Assembly (NCBI RefSeq): GCF_019175285.1
Contig: NC_056525.1
Span: forward strand, 127,972,115 to 128,036,114
Direction of reading: 5' to 3'
Source of the DNA: Sceloporus undulatus
Taxonomy: Eukaryota; Chordata; Lepidosauria; Squamata; Phrynosomatidae
Length of the DNA stretch: 64,000 nucleotides
Under the pieces are notes generated by a model, which was not told the origin of the DNA, made no database searches, and was given only the letters and a program-made list of their open reading frames with translations. Shown here one piece after another: positions 48,601-54,182 of this stretch (positions are counted from its first letter, which is position 1; every line of letters begins with the position of its first letter). A program made the position numbers and the translations under genes.

Positions 48601-51600
48601 TTTGCCTCATCCCTTTGTGTGACTCCCTTCCTTCTTTTCTGCCCCTATAGTTCCTCTCTGATAGAACTGGAGAAGGGCATCCAAGGCCTGGTGGTCATGT
48701 CAACAGACCTTGAGGAGATCTTCAACTGCATATTTGATGCCCGCGTGCCCCCCATTTGGGAAAGGGTAAGGCCCTAAGAGCTGCTGCTTCTTTCCCTCCC
48801 CTTTCTGTGGAGGTGGCATGCTCTCCCCTTGGCTACCAGGTAAAACCTGACAGAGGTTTGGGACACAGACACAGGAAGGGCAAAGGGACCAATTCAAAGG
48901 CTCCAGGAGGCTCATCTTCTTGAAAAGGGTGCCTCTGGCACTTCCACCAGCACTGCTGGAACCTTGTAAGGCGAAACAACTCTTGTTTCTTCTTTGGTTT
49001 CTCAACACATTTTCCCTGGTTTTTTTTAGCCCCAGGGGCAATCTGTGTTTAAGAAGAGGGGTTTGCAGAATCCCTTCTGGGACCCACTAGTTTTCCCTTT
49101 CTCCTTCTCTCCTCCACAACCTTCTACTTCTGAGACAGAGATTTCCCACTAGGGAAACATAAATAATTCATAAACCTCTTTTAAGGTAAAAAGTTCCCCC
49201 ACTGAGGGAAAAGAAGGATTTCAAAAGCTGTTCTTCTGAGGTAAAAGATTCACCAGCTACATACCAAACCTTTCCAAGTCACTGGAGTTGGGGGAGGCAG
49301 GAAGCAGTTCTTGTCAGGTAATAAACGGCTGGTGTCTTGAGAGAAGCACTTTGCCGGAGGTTTTTTTAATTTTTGTTTTGCAAGGCTGCAGTGGTGAATC
49401 CTCCCTTCTTTGGGGGAAATTGTCTGTCACATCCAGCTGTTTCCTTCCCCTATAGGCCTATCCATCCCAGAAGCCGCTAGCCGCCTGGACCCGGGACCTG
49501 GGCCTCCGCGTGGAACAGTTTGCCCGCTGGGCAAATACCGCTCACCCTCCCGTGCTTTTCTGGCTCTCTGGTTTTACGTTTCCTACTGGGTTCCTGACTG
49601 CTGTGTTGCAAGCTGCCGCTCGCCAGAACAATGTAGGAAATGTTACGAGGAAATGGGTAGTGGGGTGGGTGAATGGGGTAGCTCTAGTTATGGGGTGTGG
49701 CAAAATGGGGACATTACTCCCCCAAATAGGAATTCTACACCCCCACCCCCCGTTCCTTCATTACCCCAAATTTTAGCATTGCAATTACTTAAAACTTCAC
49801 TTGTTTAGAAAAATACAGTTTGGGGCATCTAAAGGAATGAGGCAGACAGAGTGACCAAGAGAATGCAAACACAGCATACAGAAAAGTTCTAGGTATTTAC
49901 AGTTATCTGTATCTCACTCTCTGCAATGCTATAAATTTGGGTGCTGAAGGAAAATTTCAGTGGGGCAGCAGAAGTCTTATTTCGGTAGGGGATGTGCTAT
50001 CTTTACTTTGCCCCTGTCCCCATTGCTACAGCCCCAGAGGTTTGTTATGGGAGTTTATCAGACAAGGGAAATTGGAAGTATAATCCAATGGCAATCTGAA
50101 CGCAATCATTGGGTTTCACATTATTGTGTGATAGCCTACTACACACAAATTCGGGCAATGGGAAGTCAGCCCAAGCGCAATCATGGGGTGTCACGTTATT
50201 GCATGACAGACTACCACACACAAATTCGGGCAATGGCATGCTATTTTCAGGCAATGAGAAGCCAGTTCAAACACAATTCAAATTCACGTAAATCCACTGA
50301 ACTAGCGAATTCACATAAATGTGTTCTGGACCCACTTTCTTTTCATTCAAAATTAAGAGAAATTCCTCAGTGTGATAAAGTCCATGGTCTGAGGAAGAAG
50401 CTGATGGGGAGGGGAGCAGGGCCAAAGGGCCCTGCGTGTCTCTTTACTATTACCTTGAAACGGGATCTGTGTGTCCAGCTGCGGAGATAGGACAGGAAGG
50501 GGAAGCGAGGCTGAGTGAGGGAAGCTGAGGCCTGTGATTCCTCACAGTCAGACTTTGTGGTTCAGGCTGCAGGTAGGAAGGAGAAGGACTAATGGTGAGA
50601 GCCAGCACACTTGTATTCTCAAGGATAGAAAGCTTAGGGGTGGGCTACTCTCAGCATCAGTGCTGGGGACCCCTGGATTGTGGAGGCATCTTACTTTCCT
50701 CCTCACTTTGTTCCTTTTAGATCTCAGTTGATACTCTCTCTTGGGAATTCATTGTCTCCACTGTAGATGACAACAACCTGGTGTATCCACCCAAGGTAGG
50801 TGTGCTCCCTCTTTTGTGGAGGGTTATGGATTGGGACCTTCTGGAAGCTTGTGCCCAGACTTCAGCCCTCCTCCTTCTGTCTCTCCTCCCACCCCACCTG
50901 CCCTTCTGCCACTTCCCAACCCTCAGGAAGGAGTCTGGGTCCGAGGTCTCTACCTGGAGGGTGCCGGCTGGGACAAGAAGAACTCCTGCCTGATGGAAGC
51001 TTTGCCCATGCAACTGGTCTGCCCCATCCCCACCATCCACTTCAAACCAGTGGAGTACAAGAAGAAGAGCGGCAAAGGTGGGCCTGGGAAGGCTGGAAGA
51101 GAGGAAGATGTAGAGTAGCCTGGAAGAGAGGAGACAGGGAGACAGTGGCCTGCTTTGGCCCATGTTGTTTCTTATGACTGGTAGCAAATGGGTCTCTCCA
51201 GAGATGCCAGGCAGGGGCCTGATCCCATCATCCAGACCATTCTACTTGCCAGGCAGGCATGGTATCACTGGGTGATGCTCCCAGCTTTGAAGTCGGGGGA
51301 GGCAGAGTTTGGAAGACTTGCTCTAGTAGGCTACAATGAGTTGTAACCTACTAAAGGAACTTTTCTCCACCAGCCATGCTGGATGGGAAATTAAAGGAGT
51401 TATAATCCAAAAAAGATACTTCTGTAAGCTCCAAGAAGCCATTTGTCCATGGGAAATTCTGGGCCAGATTCTGACCAAAAACAGTTGTATTCCTTCACTG
51501 TGCTTCTTAGTTCTGCTGCCAAGCAGCAGCTGCCACATCCTTCCCTAGCGCTGCCTGAGGGCCTCTTCTTGTTTTCTCTGTCTCCAGGGATGTACTCCTG

Positions 51601-51742
51601 CCCTTGCTACTATTACCCTAACCGGGCTGGCACTTCCGGGCGACCCTCTTTTGTCATTGGCGTTGACCTGCGGTCCGGAACAATGACCTCCGACCACTGG
51701 ATCAAACGGGGCACTGCCTTGCTGATGAGTCTGGATAGCTGA
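4112..51742 (+). CDS. DNAH2: Dynein axonemal heavy chain 2 (C-terminal half, 45 exons)
   Basis: This is the motor subunit of an axonemal inner-arm dynein, which uses ATP to slide doublet microtubules in cilia and sperm flagella. Forty-five exons with AG/GT borders splice in frame into about 2,275 residues ending MSLDS-stop, close to the last 51% of the human protein of about 4,430 residues. Visible in order are the end of AAA2, AAA3 (Walker A GLVGTGKT), AAA4 (GIGGSGRQS), the coiled-coil stalk with microtubule-binding domain, AAA5, AAA6 and the C-terminal domain. DNAH2 is preferred over other dynein heavy chains from my recall of the human protein; identity looks high throughout, as in PALVNCTT and the C-terminal [14 protein letters not shown]. 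The first exon begins inside an Asp codon, so the gene continues to the left. No stop or frameshift was found. The exons are listed in the module entries. Confidence 0.95.
5395..5573 (+). mobile_element. CR1 LINE 3' tail
   Basis: Sense-strand CR1 3' end: a stretch resembling CAGTGGAACACTCTCCCTTG...TGGTGGAGTCTTCCTTGGAG, ending in the typical TTCTATGATTCTATGA. Only the last about 180 bp remain, in the intron after exon 4966-5124. Confidence 0.85.
6798..6984 (+). mobile_element. SPIN-like hAT MITE with 8-bp target duplication
   Basis: This 187-bp element starts CGGTGGTTCCCACC and ends TTGAGAATCACTG (complement CAGTGATTCTCAA), flanked on both sides by CTCTAAAT (6790-6797 and 6985-6992), a perfect hAT target-site duplication. 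Internal words such as GGGTCGAACGACC, TTTCACAGGGGTC and CTAAGACCATC match what I recall of the SPIN (SPACE INVADERS) family and its rodent relative URR1. It lies in a DNAH2 intron. Confidence 0.85.
7554..7778 (+). mobile_element. Tigger-like (pogo/mariner) MITE
   Basis: Begins CAGTTGGTCCTCCTGATCC and ends GGATAACAAGAACCCACTG, which are partly inverted copies, with TA on each side (7552-7553 and 7779-7780). The interior has GGACTTGAGCATCCACGGAT and GAACCAAACCCCAGTGGAT, as in Tigger-type elements of other amniotes. It is 225 bp with no coding capacity. Confidence 0.8.
8848..15077 (+). CDS. DNAH2: DNAH2 module: AAA3
   Basis: Exons 8848-9046, 9206-9430, 10294-10398, 12852-13040, 14328-14413 and 14947-15077 encode fragment residues 227-538. 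Walker A is GLVGTGKTS in the first exon and Walker B is [11 protein letters not shown] in the second. The third has the conserved [12 protein letters not shown] with the following Arg-rich ISSRLQSRF, a sensor/arginine-finger region. The fourth has [10 protein letters not shown] and [17 protein letters not shown]. In dyneins generally AAA3 nucleotide state regulates AAA1 output; with intact Walker motifs this site should bind and probably hydrolyse ATP. Confidence 0.93.
10707..10960 (+). mobile_element. Mariner/Tigger-like MITE
   Basis: Terminal repeats CAGTGCTTCCTCGGGTTACG and its near inverse (ending CCCGAGGTACCACTG) border a 254-bp element with TA target duplication. The interior repeats CGTAACCCG and CGTATCCCG words many times in both orientations and is unusually rich in CpG for an intron. 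Confidence 0.82.
11455..11670 (+). mobile_element. tRNA-derived SINE
   Basis: A squamate tRNA-type SINE with a clear B box GGTTCGAATCC at 11498-11508, a MIR-like core (GACCTTGGGCAAGTCAC), a body AAATCTTGCCAAGAAAAACC and an ACAACAGCAACAACA tail. It is read in the same direction as DNAH2 and forms a head-to-tail pair with the next copy. Confidence 0.85.
11714..11942 (+). mobile_element. tRNA-derived SINE, older copy
   Basis: Same family as the copy just upstream but more diverged: B-box remnant GGATTCGATTCC, GACCTTGGACAAATCAC, and tail ACACAACAACAACAAA. The two are about 45 bp apart in tandem. Confidence 0.75.
15255..15440 (+). mobile_element. tRNA-derived SINE
   Basis: Head GTGGTTTGAGTGCTGGATTA, partial B box, body GGCAATGGCAACCCTCCTCT and AATGGCCAAGAAAAACC, tail ACATAACAATAACAACA. 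Internal part of the MIR-like core is shortened. Intron between the exons ending 15077 and starting 15901. Confidence 0.75.
15901..19240 (+). CDS. DNAH2: DNAH2 module: AAA4
   Basis: Exons 15901-16044, 16727-16894, 16996-17156, 18257-18396, 18870-19017 and 19101-19240 encode fragment residues 539-838. Walker A reads GIGGSGRQS, with Arg in place of the usual Lys, a feature I recall as shared by axonemal heavy chains. Walker B is [11 protein letters not shown]. The exon ending at 17156 has its GT donor inside a (GT)n microsatellite. The last exon ([20 protein letters not shown]) leads into the stalk and ends two bases into a Lys codon that the next exon completes. Confidence 0.93.
16300..16503. 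mobile_element. Foldback MITE (about 200 bp)
   Basis: The ends CCACACTGCAGAAGTAGGCC and the inverse of TTATTTCTACAGTATGG pair, and the interior is palindromic too (TTTGACACCACATCAACTGT against AGCTAAAGTACTGTTAAAC; CTACAGATGCCAGGATTC against GAATCCTAGGTTTTGTGG). A second copy lies at about 53.2-53.4 kb. The superfamily is not certain. Confidence 0.7.
18640..18840 (+). mobile_element. Dispersed retroelement tail with hammerhead-like core
   Basis: Contains CTGAGGA-AGTAGAC-CTAA-GTCTAT-GAAA at about 18728-18755 and then TTCAGTTAGTCTCAAAGGT and CAGACTAACACAGC. The same block occurs antisense at about 22.95-23.05 kb and 33.7-33.8 kb. The order CUGANGA, stem, GAAA fits the catalytic core of hammerhead ribozymes, which Penelope-like retroelements are known to carry, so a Penelope-like origin is possible. 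The family is inferred. Confidence 0.5.
19605..19846 (+). mobile_element. tRNA-derived SINE
   Basis: Clear copy: TGTGGTTTGAGCATTGGACT head, B box GGTTCAATTCC, core GACAATGGGCAAGTCAC, body AAATCTTGTCAAGAAAATCC, then a second body motif CGCCATAAGTCAAAAATG and tail ACACAACAACAACAACAA. Confidence 0.85.
20794..25487 (+). CDS. DNAH2: DNAH2 module: stalk coiled coil and microtubule-binding domain
   Basis: Exons 20794-21004, 21096-21212, 21761-21902, 24734-24903, 25077-25193 and 25323-25487 encode fragment residues 839-1145. The first two are a charged heptad-rich helix (stalk CC1: [40 protein letters not shown]). The third and fourth make the microtubule-binding head ([20 protein letters not shown], then [14 protein letters not shown] and [18 protein letters not shown]). 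The last two return as CC2 ([40 protein letters not shown]). The intron at 21903-24733 carries a SINE, other repeat pieces and an antisense CR1. Confidence 0.93.
22128..22296 (-). mobile_element. tRNA-derived SINE, antisense
   Basis: Reverse copy of the same SINE: TTTGCCATTGCCATCCTCT, GACTTGCCCAAGATCAGCC, and the B-box complement GGATTTGAACCC. It lies in the stalk intron 21903-24733. Confidence 0.8.
22940..23046 (-). mobile_element. Dispersed repeat with hammerhead-like core, antisense
   Basis: On the minus strand it reads CTGAGGA-AATAGAC-TTCA-GTTAC-GAAA followed by CTTTCTTTCAGTTAGTCTC. Same family as the copy near 18.7 kb. Confidence 0.5.
23041..23222 (-). mobile_element. LINE reverse-transcriptase C-terminal remnant
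   Basis: The minus strand encodes [13 protein letters not shown], close to the VAAPRLWNSLP motif near the C-terminus of L2-type reverse transcriptases. It is a short truncated piece with no full domain. Confidence 0.45.
23341..24633 (-). mobile_element. CR1 LINE, 5'-truncated, antisense in DNAH2 intron
   Basis: The 3' end is at about 23341 (complement of the CR1 TTCTATGATTCT tail). Reading leftward the minus strand encodes reverse-transcriptase pieces: [57 protein letters not shown] (the catalytic box reads LADD instead of FADD) and [19 protein letters not shown]. The pieces lie in different frames, with at least two frameshifts. The 5' end is cut at about 24633. Confidence 0.93.
25921..26030 (+). 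mobile_element. DIRS terminal-repeat fragment
   Basis: About 110 bp resemble the left inverted terminal repeat of the large DIRS copy (CTTCTTCATGGTTTCTGTGA, CAAATGGGTTATTCTGCGCC, AACTTTTTGGTGGTAGCTTC). Nothing else of the element is present, so it is a broken fossil end. Confidence 0.75.
26028..26064. repeat. (GT)n microsatellite before a DNAH2 acceptor
   Basis: An uninterrupted (GT)n run ends about 43 bases upstream of the AG acceptor of exon 26108-26233, next to the branch-point/polypyrimidine region CCCCTTCTTCTTCCTGTCTC. Confidence 0.9.
26108..28031 (+). CDS. DNAH2: DNAH2 module: AAA5
   Basis: Exons 26108-26233, 26529-26677, 26907-26973, 27524-27674 and 27883-28031 encode fragment residues 1146-1359. 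Landmarks are [40 protein letters not shown] and [14 protein letters not shown], the degenerate nucleotide region typical of dynein AAA5, followed by [19 protein letters not shown] and [14 protein letters not shown]. The 67-bp exon at 26907-26973 is the smallest in the window. The acceptor of the first exon lies about 40 bases after a (GT)n run. Confidence 0.92.
28260..37816 (+). CDS. DNAH2: DNAH2 module: AAA5-AAA6 linker and AAA6
   Basis: Exons 28260-28393, 31241-31385, 31880-32079, 32539-32665, 35089-35275, 35709-35857, 36756-36939 and 37626-37816 encode fragment residues 1360-1798. The first two form the coiled segment [20 protein letters not shown]... and [20 protein letters not shown]. 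The rest are AAA6: [32 protein letters not shown], the [13 protein letters not shown] loop and [20 protein letters not shown]. The acceptor of exon 36756 is preceded by an unusual run of about 13 C. The exon at 31241-31385 sits between two copies of a short direct repeat. Confidence 0.92.
28560..28904 (+). mobile_element. CR1 LINE fragment, sense
   Basis: Sense CR1 sequence from the C-terminal coding part to near the 3' UTR: GTGTTTAGTTCTGGGAACC, GGTTCAGAGAAGGACAACA, CTTTAAATATCTCAAGGGTT. It abuts an opposite-strand CR1 at 28907, making a tail-to-tail inverted pair. Confidence 0.8.
28907..31051 (-). mobile_element. CR1 LINE, antisense, split by a younger insertion
   Basis: The 3' tail is at 28907 (complement of TTCTATGATTCTATGG). 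The minus strand encodes [40 protein letters not shown] and [15 protein letters not shown], then, beyond the insertion at 30192-30739, [20 protein letters not shown] and [20 protein letters not shown]. It is 5'-truncated at about 31051 and has several frameshifts. Confidence 0.92.
30192..30739 (-). mobile_element. VNTR-containing L2-tailed retroposon
   Basis: Inserted into the CR1 with target duplication AGATGTT (30185-30191 and 30740-30746). On its own sense (minus) strand it starts with tandem 86-bp units (CTCCCTCACCGGCCGAAAG at 30453, 30539, 30625 and, past the gap, 30723). It then has a stretch shared with the L2 3' UTR at 57.77-57.85 kb (complement of GGCTTACAATCTAAAA and ACAAAAGGAGAAGGGAA) and ends in a TAAATAAATAAA tail. 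There is no coding region. The 10-N gap at 30661-30670 hides part of the array. Confidence 0.72.
31593..31679. repeat. Second copy of an 88-bp direct repeat flanking a DNAH2 exon
   Basis: Matches 30963-31051 almost perfectly (CCCGAGTTACGTGGGG..., CAATAGAGGCTAGTACGTTA). The first copy is the 5' end of the antisense CR1; the second has no CR1 around it. The exon 31241-31385 lies between them. Confidence 0.85.
33618..33680. repeat. (CT)n(GT)n compound microsatellite
   Basis: About 30 bases of (CT)n pass directly into about 30 bases of (GT)n in the intron before exon 35089-35275. Confidence 0.95.
33700..33800 (-). mobile_element. Dispersed repeat, degraded hammerhead-core family
   Basis: The minus strand has AAGTAGACTGAAGCCTATGA and AAAACTCATG, then TTTCAGTTAGTCTCTAAGGT, the third copy of the repeat seen at about 18.7 and 22.95 kb. 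The CTGANGA box is lost here. Confidence 0.5.
33805..33999 (-). mobile_element. SINE with a 5S-rRNA-derived head
   Basis: On the minus strand about 33999-33888 aligns with 5S rRNA: a degraded start, then CTGGTTAGCACTTAGATGGA AGAC (5S has CTGGTTAGTACTTGGATGGG AGAC) and a TGCTGTAGGC end. A SINE body follows (TTTCAGAGGAAGAAACTGGC, GTCTAAGAAAGCCC) related to the tRNA-SINE bodies elsewhere in the window. It is too diverged for a working 5S gene. Confidence 0.75.
36519..36562. repeat. (AAT/AAC)n microsatellite
   Basis: A run of AATAATAAT then AACAACAACAATAATAAC in the intron before exon 36756-36939. Confidence 0.9.
37458..37511. repeat. (TC)n(AC)n compound microsatellite
   Basis: (TC)n at about 37458-37490 followed by (AC)n to 37509, about 115 bases upstream of exon 37626-37816. 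Confidence 0.9.
37990..38170 (+). repeat. DIRS left inverted terminal repeat
   Basis: Starts near CTTCTTCGTGGTCTCTGCGA and includes CAAATGGGTTTTACTGCGCC and CCTATAAAGCCCCGGTTCCC. It pairs as an inverted copy with about 44035-44215. Confidence 0.88.
38346..40751 (+). CDS. DIRS gag-like region
   Basis: A long open region of about 800 residues belonging to the retroelement, not a host gene. Near its N-terminus there is a Cys/His cluster (CEVCGG ... [17 protein letters not shown]), then a long Ser/Pro/Lys/Arg-rich low-complexity part, and a conserved C-terminal block that is also present in the broken copy at 1.0-1.75 kb ([24 protein letters not shown]). The role is presumed structural, as in other DIRS elements. 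Confidence 0.8.
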   Translation: MSPPFKKCEVCGGKVPVQDPHSSCLLCLGRNHDVKACPLCRSMSSQARKNRESRLTSAIAQGKIREVEPRPSSAPSASVALPPVSSRDSPASAPPTLADSAHGSKEPSFMSDGARGSDQPSASHKPAKNPRKLGSAVPVAPSPPRRDHASGAPTSKRGPSDPMASTVASASSSSPRKSKDASRHSKAHSKSSKPDGSGASKSGTDTAKKDRSKSRSKVSELPIPFFPPDAPREPRSTKKRPSAASTLDVVTSKKARPASPAKTAPQRDQSRSRSPSPRASSDTGGRRHSPQDVDRCRHSSLDNRSRVLLSVTEGTSAAEGATSAPVPPESTAHSPHPREVDARMQRSRSPTPLPRSLVRDLDDDSYVYDSETDRYYMAVPRDVAMLKFPSTRDQHREDRHQDVPVPSKSTQVPPARHPAECPAPRVTVELLASDSEPDPLPESDRSSYEGDLPQGSPQGLHHPEPTSPTDDVRSFSEHVIKMSRALEIELAYPDESAKDPVERRVHGRVPTPPAIPLLPSLETLVKRSWDAPSSLLGPPRKIESLYKLASPNAPWLASHPRQNSAIVEGAQQTAIQRQASSTLDKEAKKIDAMAKKAYSAAALEVKATNYAVCMGAYIQILMEGISPVIPDVPDEVQRTLTEIRDETHSIGSWLITATRNIVECSGRAMAASIALRRHAWLHASDLNPNIRATIEDMPIDDSGLFHAETDDKLNRKFRMKAAARKHGMSAPAPASFRRRPRPWQHHQGQSQRSFYQDRQFNQQGQRQRDPSQSSSSSGRRNQPARYRKSRRQDFDQAKKRS
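40790..42660 (+). pseudogene. DIRS reverse transcriptase - RNase H region
   Basis: Fossil coding region of the element. Reverse-transcriptase landmarks are [50 protein letters not shown] and FPYLDDWL (the catalytic YLDD box). RNase H follows with [14 protein letters not shown] and LLRTDNTT, then the [14 protein letters not shown] segment found downstream of RNase H in DIRS elements. The region is broken. Confidence 0.85.
42765..43635 (+). pseudogene. DIRS tyrosine recombinase region
   Basis: Fossil coding region. Landmarks are the core-binding-like [20 protein letters not shown], the catalytic-domain helix [20 protein letters not shown], and the C-terminal [20 protein letters not shown] plus FIKHYRLD, which look like the HxxR and Tyr region. 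It explains integration without target duplication. The region is broken. Confidence 0.8.
43886..43987 (+). repeat. DIRS internal complementary region
   Basis: The left half is the reverse complement of the element's left end (CATTTGTATGATTCGCAGAG, CCACGAAGAAGAAGG). The right half is the reverse complement of its right end (TTGCTCACCTGTAATGG, TTCTTCGAGTGGTCATCTGC). It therefore holds the two ends joined head to tail, the signature of DIRS replication through a circular intermediate. Confidence 0.88.
44035..44266 (+). repeat. DIRS right inverted terminal repeat
   Basis: Contains the inverse of the left repeat (GGGAACCGGGGCTTTATAGG, CCATTTGTATGAATTCGCAG) plus a right-end extension CATTACAGGTGAGCAACCTG that recurs in the internal complementary region. 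Confidence 0.88.
45072..51742 (+). CDS. DNAH2: DNAH2 module: C-terminal domain and stop
   Basis: Exons 45072-45263, 46274-46458, 47251-47479, 48072-48223, 48651-48765, 49456-49632, 50721-50795, 50927-51077 and 51588-51742 encode fragment residues 1799 to the end. Landmarks are [20 protein letters not shown] and [15 protein letters not shown] (AAA6 small part), then the regulatory C-terminal domain with PFTPP-like [79 protein letters not shown] and [11 protein letters not shown]. The TGA stop is at 51740-51742. The preceding intron (37817-45071) is the longest in the window because of a DIRS insertion. Confidence 0.94.
50103..50252. repeat. 75-bp tandem duplication
   Basis: Two units begin CAATCATTGGG (50103) and CAATCATGGGG (50178) and share the ACACACAAATTCGGGCAATG block. 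They lie in the intron before exon 50721-50795; the flanks are A/T-rich words of the same style (AATTCACG, AATCCACTG), suggesting an older unclassified repeat. Confidence 0.75.
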
Positions 51743-51870
51743 AGATAAACCTCCCCTTTCTACTTCTCCAGGAAAAAAACTTTCCTCTTTTGACTTTTCC
51801 CAGATTTATTTCCCCCTGCTCCCATTATTGTTCTAGTTAAAATTAAATAGTTATTTTGTTCAATGCATTT
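51743..51870 (+). promoter_or_regulatory. DNAH2: DNAH2 3' UTR with probable poly(A) signal
   Basis: After the stop there is T-rich sequence with ATTAAA at 51842-51847, a common variant poly(A) signal, followed about 45 bases later by the GT-rich stretch TGTGTATGTT. No AATAAA is seen nearby. The cleavage site near 51860-51870 is inferred; the UTR would be only about 120 bases. Confidence 0.55.
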
Positions 51871-52119
51871 GTTGTACATCATGTGTATGTTATTTGGAAA
51901 TCTGTGCTGAGGTGATACATTGGGATTGCTGTTTGTTTGTTTTTTAAAAGCACCCCACAAAACTCAGAAAAGCTTCTTTGGGGTCTGCAACTCCCAGAAT
52001 CCCCCAGGTATGATGGGATTCTAGGAGCTGTAATTCAAAAGAGGAACTTTCCCAAATTGCATTTAGCTGGGGGAAGCCCACTCTAGTTTTGTTACATCAC
52101 CAGCATGAATTCCAGTCTG

Positions 52120-52545
52120 AGGCATCCATGTAAAAGCTGGACAGTGAAGAAAGAGGATAAGAAGAGCATCAACTCTTTTAAAATATGGTGCCAGAGGAGA
52201 ATTCTGCAGATACCCTGGACAAAATAGATGTGTTGGTTCGAGAACAAATCAAGCCCAAACTCTCCCTAGAAGCCAACATGACTAAATTGAGACGATGGTG
52301 CTTTGGATGTATCATGTGAAGACGTGACTCATTAGAAAATACAGCGATGCTTGGTAAAGCAGAAGGCAAGAGGAAAAGAGGAAGAGCGCATGGCAGGTGG
52401 ATTGACTTAATCAAGGAAGACACGGCAACGATCCTGAGTTTGCAAGATTTGAGCAGAGCTCTTGAAAAGAGGGGGACTTGGAGGGTCTCTCATTCAGAGG
52501 ACTGTCACATCAAGCAACTTAACAGTCGACAACAACATTCTGCCC
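52120..52545 (+). mobile_element. LINE 3' coding remnant, BovB/RTE-like
   Basis: Encodes pieces resembling the C-terminus seen in BovB/RTE-type reverse-transcriptase proteins: KTAMLGKAEGKRKRGRAHGR WIDLIKEDT and LQDLSRALEKRGTWR, preceded by ILQIPW and a MTKLRRWCFGCIM stretch in another frame. It is truncated at both ends, just downstream of DNAH2. Confidence 0.6.
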
Positions 52546-53210
52546 CATAATGACAGCTCAACCCCCACAATGTGTGGCTGCAGAGTGGAGGCTGAATGTG
52601 GGCATCCTCCATATGCAGAAGAAGACCTCCTGCATTTCTGTGGATGCTGGTGAGAGGGGGAGATGTTTGAGATGCCTGGACCATTTGTGAGCCCTTCCTA
52701 GCATCATTGCCATTTGTGCTGGAGTCTGTGGGATAGAAGTGTGGCTCCAAAGAACTTGCTGTTGTGCGCAGAGAGCCTAGCAGGCCTTGGGAACAGAGGA
52801 AAGGAAATACCTTTTGGGTGACACACAACCCCATGGCTCTCAGGCTGCAGGCCAAAGAGGAGCCAGTGTGTCTCAGGCTGGCAGGCAACTGGTGGTGATG
52901 GGGAATTGGGGAGGAAGGTGCCCCAGAAGGAACTGGGCAGCAAGGGAGGCTGCTTGGAGAAGAAGGTACTCTCAGGGAGGGTTTCTGGACTTGAGCAAAG
53001 CTGCTGTGCAGGGCAGGGGAACAAGACCTTGCAGAGGAAGGAGGGCAGCTGGTATGACTGGGAACAGGAGAGGCTTTTTCTTGGGTGGCACAATTTAGTT
53101 GGAGGGGGCACATAGGAACCCTAAACGTATTGCTTCTGGGAGCATTTAAAGTGGAAGCATTCAATTGGAGGGGAGAACAGAGTTGCCGAGCCCTGGATGT
53201 GACAGGGGCT

Positions 53211-53392
53211 GCATCTGCACTGTAGAAATTACACAGTTTGACATAAACCTCCATCCTGCGGGATCCTGGGATTTGTAGTGTCACAAGGTTTTTAGCCATC
53301 CCTGCCAAAGAATGCTGGTGCCTCACCGAAGTACACATCACAGGACAGAGCCATGGCAATTAAAGTGTTGTCAAATCTAGATGTATTCTGCT
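53211..53392. mobile_element. Foldback MITE, second copy
   Basis: Starts CTGCACTGTAGAAATTACAC and ends GTGTTGTCAAATCTAGATG, with GGATCCTGGGATTTGTAGTG in the middle and AATTAAAGTGTTGTCAAA complementary to TTTGACATAAAC. Same family as 16300-16503. Confidence 0.65.
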
Positions 53393-53444
53393 TCTTTCCG
53401 CTTTGGTGCCCTGAGCAAGCCAACTCCAGTGGGTCAGTCTAGAT

Positions 53445-53588
53445 CAATGGTTCCCAACCTTCCTAATGCCGTGGCCCTTTAATACAGTTCCTTATGTTGT
53501 GGTGACCCAAACCCATGAAATTATTTTGGTTGCTACTTCATAACTTTAATTAAATAGGTGTTTTCCAATGGTCTTAGGCGACCCCCTG
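53445..53588 (-). mobile_element. SPIN-like hAT MITE, truncated second copy
   Basis: Begins CAATGGTTCCCAACCTTCC, then CCTTTAATACAGTTCC, TTGTGGTGACCC and CTTAGGCGACCCCCTG. It is the reverse-strand counterpart of the copy at 6798-6984 and lacks the other terminus. Confidence 0.8.
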
Positions 53589-53759
53589 CTTCATCCCTTC
53601 CCCAAATCAGGAGGAACCAAGGGGAGGGGAGGGAAGGAGACTGAGCTATCTAATTTATCTCCAAGCCCCCAGAGGCCTGCTCTGCACAAGCAGCCCCAGC
53701 AGCTTCCTTGCCCCACAGGAGACAGGGTGCCTTCTCTGGGGCAAATAGAAATCCACTGC

Positions 53760-54182
53760 AAGCAAAGATGGTGGTGGTGGGGGATCCTTTGCATAGAAAG
53801 GGTTTGTGAGGGCAGAAATCCTTTGCATTTAAAAGTGGGGGATAAATTCTTTGCATGCAAAGATGTGGGGAGAGAAATATTTGCATATATAAATGAGGGG
53901 GGGCTGATCCCTTGTGTGTAGGGAGAACTACATACAATGGGGGTGGGTCGGTGGGAGAAACCCTTAATATACAAGGATAATGGGGGAATCATTACATGCA
54001 ATGGTAAGAAGGAATCATTTCTATGCAGAAGTGTGGGGAAAGAAATCCTTGCATGCAGTGGGGTGTATGTGTATGTGGGGGGGGATCCTTTGCATGCAAA
54101 AGTGGAGATAAAGAAGTCCTTTACGTTGGAAGGTGGGGGGGGGGAATCCTTTACATGGAAGGTGGTGGTGGTGAGATCCTGA
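53760..54182. repeat. Degenerate minisatellite with octamer-like motifs
   Basis: Around ten degenerate units of roughly 30-40 bp share CCTTTGCATGCAAAG followed by a G-rich spacer. TTTGCAT or TGCAAA words occur near 53787, 53819, 53848, 53879, 54047 and 54087, with weaker versions near 53991, 54020, 54118 and 54148. Open frames across it are artefacts of the period. Confidence 0.75.
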
